A stretch of DNA of 64,000 nucleotides, from contig NZ_CP034929.1 of NCBI RefSeq assembly GCF_004014875.1, forward strand, positions 434,001 to 498,000, given 5' to 3'. How positions within the stretch are numbered: the first letter of the stretch is position 1; each line of letters begins with the position of its first letter. The DNA is from Nocardioides yefusunii. Lineage in GTDB: Bacteria > Actinomycetota > Actinomycetes > Propionibacteriales > Nocardioidaceae. Positions 18,248 through 24,615 of the stretch are shown here, piece after piece. The translations under genes and the position numbers were made by a program. The notes below the pieces were generated by a model. The model made no database searches. It was not told the origin of the DNA and was given only the letters and a program-made list of their open reading frames with translations.

Positions 18248-18392
18248 TGGGTCTGATGGAGACTCGGGCTATTGGATTCCAACCAGGTGTTGGTCGGTCC
18301 GTTTCATAGCGTAGAACGTCTCCTCGAACTCTGCTGGCGGGACGTCGCCCAGGTAGCCATGGAGTCGGTCGTGGCTGTGCCAGAGGCCTGCG
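18248..18392 (-). mobile_element. IS3-family remnant: 3' tail of orfB and its end
   Basis: The minus strand encodes the last roughly 37 residues of an IS3 OrfB (DRLHGYLGDVPPAEFEETFY to HLVGIQ, stop at 18269), followed by the element end TGGGTCTGATGGAGACTCGG at 18248. The rest is gone. It marks the right edge of the IS-rich zone. The flank AACCGCAC before it resembles AATCGCAC before the IS3 copy at 9248. Confidence 0.75.
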
Positions 18393-18456
18393 CTGTGCGG
18401 GACGGCCCTACTCAGGCGACGACCGTGACCCACACGGGGATCGGGCCGGGGAGTCT

Positions 18457-18960
18457 TCAGTCCCCGAGCAGATCGCGCAGTGCCTTCGCAGCCAGCGTGT
18501 CCCCGCGGGCAGCAGCTTCGCGGAAGTGCTCCTTGGCCCCGACGAAGTCTCCCCGCTGCTGGAGCAGGACCGCCAGGTTGTGGTGGGCGTGCGCGTCGCC
18601 GAGGTCGCCCAGTGAGCTGCCCAGGTTCAGCCGGGCGTTGGTCTCACCGGGTTCGATCGCGAGGTCGTAGGCAGCCACCGCTTCGCCCGACAGGCCTTGC
18701 TCGGCGAGGCAGTTGCCCAGGTTGAAGGCCGCGGCGGCGTCGCCCAACGCGGACGCCCGCTCGAAGTAGTGCTGCGCGCCCTCGACGTCCCCGCGGTCGG
18801 CCAGATCGCAGCCGATGTCCACCAGCGTGCTTGTGGCGGAGGTCCAGCGTGCGCGGAATCTGAGCCACGGTGAGGGGAGGGGCAACACGTCGGCGATACC
18901 ATCACGGCTCGACGTCGGCCGCGGGCAGACAGGACGCTGAGCTGGCGGGCGCCCGGTCAC
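18457..18960 (-). CDS. Tetratricopeptide/Sel1-like repeat protein
   Basis: The frame has 167 codons. Residues from about 45 form consecutive 34-36-residue helical hairpins: STLVDIGCDLADRGDVEGAQ, AAFNLGNCLAEQGLSGEAV, ARLNLGSSLGDLGDAHA and HHNLAVLLQQRGDFVGAKEH. The pattern (small residue, Leu, Gly, Ala) is that of TPR/Sel1 repeats, which mediate protein contacts. There is no signal peptide, so it is probably cytoplasmic. The first roughly 40 residues (Pro/Arg-rich) look unnatural and the true start may be internal, or the protein may be a truncated larger TPR protein. Confidence 0.6.
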   Translation of the reverse strand: MTGRPPAQRPVCPRPTSSRDGIADVLPLPSPWLRFRARWTSATSTLVDIGCDLADRGDVEGAQHYFERASALGDAAAAFNLGNCLAEQGLSGEAVAAYDLAIEPGETNARLNLGSSLGDLGDAHAHHNLAVLLQQRGDFVGAKEHFREAAARGDTLAAKALRDLLGD

Positions 18961-18995
18961 GTCGCGGCGCGAGGAACTGTCACAGCGTTCACGAC

Positions 18996-19385
18996 GTGCC
19001 AGAGACTTCCGGTCAGCACGCCTTCCCTGCAGTTCCCCAGCTCTCGCCGGAGGAACGGGAGTTCCTCATCGTGCACGGAGGAATACCGCGCGAGGTGGTG
19101 GAACGCGAAGTCACGCGAGACGACGTCCGGAAGATGCAGGAGGAGAGACGGAGGCGCGCAGCGATCACCTGGGCCGCTCTCCCCACCGCCGACCTGCTCC
19201 GGATCCCCGGTTTCGATCGCGTCCTCGAAGTCTTCGAGGATTCTTCCCTACCGGTGGAGATCGACTCCGACCTCAACACGCCCTCGGAGAGCTTCGACGG
19301 CCTGAGCCCTGCCGCTGCACTGCGTGCGGGAGCGCCGATCGACGAACTCGTCGTCTGGGCACACGAACTGCACATGAGCTGGTAG
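18996..19385 (+). CDS. Hypothetical protein, possibly antitoxin-like
   Basis: GTG at 18996 gives 129 residues and avoids overlap with the divergent TPR gene (start 18960). It contains a helical, charged N-terminal half (SPEEREFLIVHGGIP, REVTRDDVRKMQEERRRR) and a C-terminal part ending FDGLSPAAALRAGAPIDELV then WAHELHMSW. The last block resembles the C-terminal partner-binding end of Xre/MbcA/ParS-type antitoxins, where a short G-x-xP-x-x-x-L segment precedes a final helix. There is no adjacent toxin candidate, so this is only a resemblance. Confidence 0.5.
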   Translation: MPETSGQHAFPAVPQLSPEEREFLIVHGGIPREVVEREVTRDDVRKMQEERRRRAAITWAALPTADLLRIPGFDRVLEVFEDSSLPVEIDSDLNTPSESFDGLSPAAALRAGAPIDELVVWAHELHMSW

Positions 19386-19404
19386 CGACGCACACGTCAC
19401 GCGG

Positions 19405-19440
19405 ACAGGGGCCCGGAACCGATCGGTTCCGGGCCCCTGT
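19405..19440. terminator. Bidirectional hairpin terminator
   Basis: A perfect 16-bp stem ACAGGGGCCCGGAACC with loop GATC lies between two convergent genes (stops at 19385 and 19454). Confidence 0.88.
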
Positions 19441-19453
19441 CACGTGAAGAACG

Positions 19454-20179
19454 TCAGCGCTGGGACTTGCGGTAGCCCGCGGCCCACGCGTCGGACTCGC
19501 TCGCGAAGCACTCCTCCGGGTTGGTCCGGGAGTAGAACGAACCGCTGGGGACGTGGAAGATCATCGAGTTGCCGTTGCCCTTGATCGGGTGGCTGGAGGG
19601 GCAGTCCCAACCCGACGGGATCACCGAACCGCCACCGGCCTTGGGAGGCTGCGGCGCCTGCGGGATCCGCGGGGCCTGGGGCGTCTTCATCGGGGTCTTC
19701 TTCTTCGCGACGATCTTCACCGTGGTCTGAGCAGAGGCGAACCGGGAGAGACCGTTCCACTTCGGGGCCACGACGCGGTAGGTGAAGGTGCCGCTCTTGA
19801 GGGTCTTGGCCTTGACGCTGAAAGCACCCTTGGCGTTGGTCTTGCCTGCGCCGACCTGCTTCCAGCGACCCGACTTGCGGGCCTGGACGACGAAGGGACG
19901 CTTCGAGGAACGGCCCGGAACCTGAGCGGTGGGAAGCGTGCCGGTCAGCGTGATCTTGCGACCGACGCCGGTCACCTTCTTCGGGGCCCGCAGCGTGTAG
20001 CCACCCCTCGACACCGTCCGTGTGCCGGAAGCGGCAGCGACGGTGGAGGACGGGGCGGACGCCGCGGACTCGACCGACGTGGTCCGAGCCGGAGCGGCCG
20101 CCAGAGCGGTACCGGAGAGGGGGACGGTGACGACGAGAGCAATCACTGCATGACGCAGGGTGCGGAAGGGAGGACGCAT
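19454..20179 (-). CDS. Secreted Ig-like protein with C-terminal sunset domain
   Basis: The protein has 241 residues from ATG 20179, which starts a clean signal peptide (RTLRHAVIALVVTVPLSGTA). The much longer open frame upstream is the antisense of the serine hydrolase gene. Residues about 65-160 form an Ig-like module with paired Lys/Arg/Trp motifs (RKSGRWKQVGAGKTNAKG). A Pro-rich linker (KTPQAPRIPQAPQPPKAGGG) follows. The last roughly 50 residues match the sunset domain: CPSSHPIKGN, MIFHVPSGSFYSRTNPEECF and AWAAGYRKSQR. That domain is common in secreted actinobacterial and phage-related proteins; its function is not known to me. Confidence 0.85.
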   Translation of the reverse strand: MRPPFRTLRHAVIALVVTVPLSGTALAAAPARTTSVESAASAPSSTVAAASGTRTVSRGGYTLRAPKKVTGVGRKITLTGTLPTAQVPGRSSKRPFVVQARKSGRWKQVGAGKTNAKGAFSVKAKTLKSGTFTYRVVAPKWNGLSRFASAQTTVKIVAKKKTPMKTPQAPRIPQAPQPPKAGGGSVIPSGWDCPSSHPIKGNGNSMIFHVPSGSFYSRTNPEECFASESDAWAAGYRKSQR

Positions 20180-20347
20180 CGAGGGGAGGGCCTTTCGGAC
20201 AAGGGTGGTGAGAGATGGTGGGGACGCCGAGTCGTCTGTGCCGCAATTCTGCGATACCGACCGGGACGGCCTCGTCGGGGCCTCATGTCCCCGTGGGTAG
20301 TCAGGAACCGTCGGACGCAGTCCAGAAGTGTGTGTGACAGTGGCGGA

Positions 20348-21553
20348 GTGACCGATCAAGAGCTCCACCGCCCCCGCCGCTCCCGCTGGAAGCGCGTCGC
20401 CGTCGCCGTGCCGGTGACGCTCGCCGTCCTGGTCGGTGGTGCCTACGTCGCCACGACGATCGCCGACGTCCCGCCGCCGCACCAGCTGGCCAAGACCGCC
20501 ACCGCGAAGCCGTCGGAGTGGGGCGAACTGTTCGACTACCGCACCGTCACCGCAGGCGCTCCGCGTCCGCTCACCGCCACGCCCGTCGACCTCCCGACGC
20601 AGGTGCCGTGGAAGGGAAAGCAGGTCGACCTGGCCGAGTTCCTCGACACCACCCACACCAATTCCCTCGTCGTCCTGCACGACGGTGAACTCGTCCACGA
20701 GTGGTACGCCGACGGCTTCGACGCAGGCACGCTGCAGCCGTCGTTCTCGGTCGCGAAGTCGGTGGTGTCGCTGCTCGTCGGGCAGGCGATCGGACGCGGG
20801 GAACTCTCCGAGGACGACCTCCTCGTCGACGTCCTCCCCGACCTCCGCACCGGTGGCGACTACGACAAGATCACCGTCGCCCATCTCCTCGACATGTCTG
20901 CCGGCGTCGACGTCTCGGAGGTCTACAACGAAATGTGGCCCTTCACGGGCACCTCGCTGATGTTCCTCACCCGCGACCTGGAGAAGTTCGTCGCCGACCG
21001 CACCGAGGTGGACCGCACCCCCGGCGAGAAGGCCGACTACCGCAGCGTCGAGACGATGCTCCTGGGCCTCGTCCTCGAGAAGGCCACCGGCAAGAACCTC
21101 TCCACCCTGCTCTCCGAAGGAATCTGGACGCCCACCGGCGCCGAGGCCGACGCCCGCTGGAGCCTCGACGCGGCCGACACCGACGACCGCGCAGGCGTCG
21201 AGAAGGCGTTCGCTGGGATCAACGCCACCGCCCGCGACTTCGCCCGCGTCGGGCAGCTCGTCGTCGACGGCGGTGAGGCTGACGGTGAGCAGGTGCTTCC
21301 GGCCGAGTGGATCGACCGGATCTCCACCTCGGCGGTCGTGATGGAGGCCTACGACCAGGGCTACTCCGCCCAGTGGTGGCACCCCTGGACGGACAGAGAG
21401 GACTTCACCGCCATCGGCATCTACGGGCAGTACGTCTACGTCGACCCCGCCAGCCGCACCGTCGTGGTCAAGCTCAGCGACCACGGCACCGAACAGGACG
21501 AGGACGAGACCCTCGACGTCCTGCGCGACGTCGCCCAGCACGTCAGCCGGTAG
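20348..21553 (+). CDS. Membrane-anchored serine hydrolase, beta-lactamase/penicillin-binding fold
   Basis: The protein has 401 residues. GTG 20348 is chosen because it places one N-terminal membrane segment (RVAVAVPVTLAVLVGGAYV, residues 16-35) with a basic cytoplasmic tail. The beta-lactamase-related domain has the SxxK motif (SFSVAKS, Ser about 134), a YRS motif (KADYRSVETML) and the HDGELVHEWY strand typical of class C-like esterases and EstB. The active site faces outside. It is likely an esterase, peptidase or amidase acting at the cell surface; the substrate is unknown. The third KTG-like motif is not evident. Confidence 0.85.
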   Translation: MTDQELHRPRRSRWKRVAVAVPVTLAVLVGGAYVATTIADVPPPHQLAKTATAKPSEWGELFDYRTVTAGAPRPLTATPVDLPTQVPWKGKQVDLAEFLDTTHTNSLVVLHDGELVHEWYADGFDAGTLQPSFSVAKSVVSLLVGQAIGRGELSEDDLLVDVLPDLRTGGDYDKITVAHLLDMSAGVDVSEVYNEMWPFTGTSLMFLTRDLEKFVADRTEVDRTPGEKADYRSVETMLLGLVLEKATGKNLSTLLSEGIWTPTGAEADARWSLDAADTDDRAGVEKAFAGINATARDFARVGQLVVDGGEADGEQVLPAEWIDRISTSAVVMEAYDQGYSAQWWHPWTDREDFTAIGIYGQYVYVDPASRTVVVKLSDHGTEQDEDETLDVLRDVAQHVSR

Positions 21554-21646
21554 TCGGCGCGGGGTCCTCCTCGCAGGGGAGTACGGAGTGACGGCATGGG
21601 GGAGCGCCGCTACGTTCGGAGCACCCGCCGCCGAGGAGGCCCACCG

Positions 21647-22234
21647 ATGAAGGTCCGTGCCCTGCTCGCCGTCGTCCTGGTGGCTGCGTCGCTGTCCCTG
21701 CTGCCGTCCCGGACCCTGACTGCCGAGGCCGCGCCGCAGCGCACCACCGTCGTCGTCAAGGCCCCCACCTGCAACGGCTGCACGATCGTCGTCGAACGTG
21801 TCCTCGACCGGCGCACCGGCCGTGCGTGGAGCCAACGTCGGACGGTGCGCAGCGGCCGAGCCACGTTCTCGATCCCCACCGCGTACACCCGCGGCTCGAC
21901 CTTCTGGGTCGCCAAGGACAAGCGGTACACCGCAGTGAGGGACGCCGTCCCCCTCGTGGTCACACGGTTCGGCGCCAGCGCGACCGGTGCCCGGGTGAAG
22001 GCGACGTGGCTCTCGTCGTACCGCACCGCCCGGGTGTGTTGGGGCGGCACCGACAAGTCCAGGGTGACGGTGGGGCTGGGGACCGCGTCGAGTCCCGGGT
22101 ACGCGAGCCGGGCGTCGACCCGCAAGACCCGCATCCAGCGTCACTACTGGTTCCGCCCGACGCTGGCCAGCCAGGGCCCGAGGCTGCCCGTCCGCGGGGG
22201 AGTGGTCGGGACGCAGGACGACGTGCGCTGCTGA
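21647..22234 (+). CDS. Secreted basic protein of unknown function
   Basis: The protein has 195 residues from ATG 21647, preceded by GAGGAGG. It has a signal peptide (MKVRALLAVVLVAASLSLLP, then an AEA region). The mature part is basic and beta-rich with a CNGC pair early (KAPTCNGCTIVVE), a Cys-Trp (RVCWGG) and a terminal Cys. The CNGC pair could be a disulfide or a metal-binding turn, but there is no thioredoxin fold context. It follows the serine hydrolase on the same strand after about 90 bp. No family is recognised. Confidence 0.65.
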   Translation: MKVRALLAVVLVAASLSLLPSRTLTAEAAPQRTTVVVKAPTCNGCTIVVERVLDRRTGRAWSQRRTVRSGRATFSIPTAYTRGSTFWVAKDKRYTAVRDAVPLVVTRFGASATGARVKATWLSSYRTARVCWGGTDKSRVTVGLGTASSPGYASRASTRKTRIQRHYWFRPTLASQGPRLPVRGGVVGTQDDVRC

Positions 22235-22259
22235 CCAGCCCTGCTCGCCAGCCCTGCCG

Positions 22260-22291
22260 GCCGGTCCCGCTGACCAGTCAGCAGGACCGGC
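22260..22291. terminator. Hairpin between convergent genes
   Basis: GCCGGTCC and GGACCGGC arms, with an inner CTGAC/GTCAG extension, lie between stops at 22234 and 22298. Confidence 0.7.
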
Positions 22292-22297
22292 GGAGCA

Positions 22298-23488
22298 TCA
22301 CTTGTACTGCGCGTAGTACTTCCGGAACGGGCTGACCTTCAGCATCGTGGCGGTCTTGTCCTCGAGGAACGGCGAGTTCTGCATGTCGAGCCACGGGCGG
22401 CTGAACCACAGGTAGGCGTCGACGTACTTCTTCGCGCGGGCCCGGGCGGTCTTGCTCAGGCCCCACTTCGGGTTGGCGACGTCGAAGGTCGGCGGAACGC
22501 CGGTGGTCACGCAGGTGACCTTCTTGAACTGCTTCTTGCTGGTGCAGGCGGGGGCCTCGTCGGCGACGCCCCGGTGCTTGAACTGCCAGTCACCGAAGTT
22601 CCAGGGGTTGCCGTTGGACGCAGTGGTGATGACGGTGCGCAGCTCGTTCTTGTAGCCCTTCTTGCGGAAGATGTCGACGAGCTCCTTGGAGCGCAGGATC
22701 TCCTTCTCCAGGCTGGTGTAGTGCGTGGATCCGAGCGCGAAGCCGTCGACGTTCTTGATCCCGATCGGCTCCAGGAACTTCGCCGCGGCCTTGGCGCCGC
22801 CCTGACCGGGAGCGGGCCAGTCCCAGGAGCCGGCCTCGAGGTAGATCTTGGTGTTGGCGTTCTTGTTGTACTCAGCGGCCGCGAACTTCAGCATGCCCTG
22901 GTACTTCTTCTTGTGCTTGGCCGTCATCAGGAACGGCATGTCGGGCTGCAGCACGATGATCGTGGGGGTGTTGCCGATGGCCCGGACCTGGTTGCGGATC
23001 CAGCGCTTGTAGCTGGCGATGTTCGCTGCCGAGGGGTTGGCGGTCCGCGCCTCGGTGTACCAGGGGTCGAGGCGGAACGACGCGATCGCGACGATCTTGG
23101 TGGGGTCTCCCTGCTGGGTGTCGCGGATGTAGTTCTTGGTGGACTCGTAGACGACGTCGTCGGCCTGCCATGCGCCCATCCAGCCCACCTTGGGGATGTT
23201 GACGAGCTGCTGGACGTACGGCTTGTTCTTCGCCTTCACACCGGTCCGGGTCAGCGCCTGCCATGCCTGGTCGTGGGGGCCCTTGTAGGTGCCGAGTTGC
23301 TGGCCGGCCCAGCGCGACTTGGTCGACTGCTTGCGCAGGGTGACCTTCTTCTTGGCCTCGGCCGTCGTCGTGCTGAGGGTGGTGCTCTCGCCGGTCGCCA
23401 CGGCCGAGGCGGTGGTCGCCTGTGTCAGGCCGGGGACGGTCAGGGCCAGGGACAGAAGGGTTGCGGGGAGGAAATGGCGCGGTCGCAT
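22298..23488 (-). CDS. Secreted glycoside hydrolase family 6-like (cellulase/cellobiosidase type)
   Basis: The protein has 396 residues from ATG 23488 with a signal peptide (FLPATLLSLALTVPGLTQ). Elements of the GH6 fold appear in order: IVLQPDMPFLM at the position of the EPD strand with the catalytic acid Asp, IYLEAGSWDWP (family YLDAGHSGW), VDGFALGSTHYTS (the GFALN block), TASNGNPWNF (family S-R-N-G) and KYVDAYLWFSRPW (family DAYLWVKPPGE). The GES after the last motif is replaced. GH6 enzymes cleave beta-1,4-glucans by inversion. No cellulose-binding module is present. The deviations suggest a divergent subfamily with an uncertain substrate. Confidence 0.72.
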   Translation of the reverse strand: MRPRHFLPATLLSLALTVPGLTQATTASAVATGESTTLSTTTAEAKKKVTLRKQSTKSRWAGQQLGTYKGPHDQAWQALTRTGVKAKNKPYVQQLVNIPKVGWMGAWQADDVVYESTKNYIRDTQQGDPTKIVAIASFRLDPWYTEARTANPSAANIASYKRWIRNQVRAIGNTPTIIVLQPDMPFLMTAKHKKKYQGMLKFAAAEYNKNANTKIYLEAGSWDWPAPGQGGAKAAAKFLEPIGIKNVDGFALGSTHYTSLEKEILRSKELVDIFRKKGYKNELRTVITTASNGNPWNFGDWQFKHRGVADEAPACTSKKQFKKVTCVTTGVPPTFDVANPKWGLSKTARARAKKYVDAYLWFSRPWLDMQNSPFLEDKTATMLKVSPFRKYYAQYK

Positions 23489-23908
23489 GGGCGGTCTCTG
23501 CTCTCGTGGTGATCCGGGTGCTGGCGGGCACCGGGGGAGGACGTGACGAACGGCTGCGGTGCACCGTTCGACCGGTCGGTCCGAGGCGGCGGGAGCCCCG
23601 GAATCGACGTCGCTCCTTTGAGTGTTCCCGATACATATCGGCTGTATCCCTGAATTTGAGGAGTAATTCGGGTGGCGGATCACTGGAAAATGAGCAGAAC
23701 GCGGTGGTGAGGCGCCAGGCGGTTGCTGTGGATGTGCCCGTCGGGCCCTGCGCGGTCACGGGTGCCGAGTACGCTCGGACGGGCACCTGTTCAGCGACGT
23801 CTGTCCCGGTGCCCGTCGCAGGCTCCGGCCGCGACTTCGTGCAGGCCTCGTGGACCTGCCAGACCCCGTGCAGTCAACTGGCCGTCCTGCGGCCGCGAAG
23901 GAAGATCC
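23489..23908. other. Gene-free stretch with divergent promoters
   Basis: These 420 bp separate the GH6-like gene (minus) from the small membrane protein gene (plus). They include a relatively AT-rich pocket at about 23620-23690 with a perfect palindrome at 23629-23642. No credible gene is seen. Confidence 0.6.
23629..23642. promoter_or_regulatory. Palindrome, possible operator of the GH6-like gene
   Basis: CCGATA-CA-TATCGG, a perfect palindrome in the only AT-rich pocket, lies 141 bp upstream of the GH6-like start. It is not the CebR operator known from streptomycetes. Confidence 0.3.
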
Positions 23909-24424
23909 GTGCTTCTCGTCCTCTTCGGCCTCGTCGTCATCGTGGTGGCCCTCGTCGTTCTCCGTCCCGGGCACCGTGACAGCGGTGTCGCTAACATCGC
24001 CGGCTTCATCATCGTGTCGCTCGCCGGTGCGATCGGCGCCGTCATCTTCGCCCAGAACTACCACCTCGAGCCCTCCAAGGCAGACAAGGCCGAGGTCGCC
24101 CAGGAAGCCATGGAGAAGCGCCTCTCCGACTACGTCGGCGACTGGACCGCCCAGACCATCGGCGAGGACCCGCGCGACGAGAACGGCGACCCGATCACCT
24201 ACACGGTGAAGGTGACCGGCGCCCCGACCGCCGAGGACATGCTCGAGAGCTCCACCGGCCTGTGGAGCGTGCGCACCACGCTCTCCAACGGTGAGTTCCA
24301 GGAGTTCAACTGGATCTGCTCCGCCGGTGACGACTTCCCCGACAAGACCGAGCCGACCTGCGCCGAGGCTTCCCTCTCCCTCGACGCCGAGGACGTGGAC
24401 TTCTCCCACATCAAGGGTCACTGA
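23909..24424 (+). CDS. Small membrane protein with extracytoplasmic domain
   Basis: The protein has 171 residues from GTG 23909 (GAAGGAAG upstream). Two membrane segments (LLVLFGLVVIVVALVVL, residues 2-18, and IAGFIIVSLAGAIGAVIFA, about 29-48) are followed by a soluble acidic domain of about 120 residues with a Cys pair (NWICSAGDD, EPTCAEAS). The soluble part reads like a sequence that modulates a hydrophilic partner. No family is recognised. Confidence 0.65.
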   Translation: MLLVLFGLVVIVVALVVLRPGHRDSGVANIAGFIIVSLAGAIGAVIFAQNYHLEPSKADKAEVAQEAMEKRLSDYVGDWTAQTIGEDPRDENGDPITYTVKVTGAPTAEDMLESSTGLWSVRTTLSNGEFQEFNWICSAGDDFPDKTEPTCAEASLSLDAEDVDFSHIKGH

Positions 24425-24452
24425 CCTCCCGCCCGGCTCGTCCGGGCACACC

Positions 24453-24487
24453 CGAAGGGTCCTCGCCAACACGGCGAGGACCCTTCG
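24453..24487. terminator. Hairpin terminator
   Basis: CGAAGGGTCCTCGCC and its complement form a 15-bp stem after the stop at 24424, followed by a T/C-rich stretch. Confidence 0.85.
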
Positions 24488-24570
24488 TCGTTCCTGGCCC
24501 CTGATCTCGTGAACAGTGGCGGCTTGTCGCCCGGCCCTGTCGCCCGGCTCCGTCGCCGTCCCGGAAACAC

Positions 24571-24606
24571 CGAAGGGCGTCCCCGCCACAGCGGGGACGC
24601 CCTTCG
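24571..24606. terminator. Hairpin terminator for the minus-strand gene
   Basis: CGAAGGGCGTCCCCGC and its complement form a 16-bp stem just beyond the stop of the gene ending at 24616. Confidence 0.85.
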
Positions 24607-24615
24607 GTGAGGCGA

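Noticed and set aside
1..18400. Prophage or integrative element anchored at tRNA-Lys
   Set aside because: No integrase, no phage structural genes and no repeated tRNA end were found; the region is explained by separate IS insertions.
18870..18995. Upstream extension of the hypothetical gene at 18996-19385
   Set aside because: It would overlap the divergent TPR gene; the GTG at 18996 starts the part with regular codon use.
20180..22144. Upstream extension of the sunset-domain gene to an 896-residue protein
   Set aside because: The extension is antisense to the serine hydrolase and secreted-protein genes, whose codon use and motifs are clear. The signal peptide at 20179 marks the true start.
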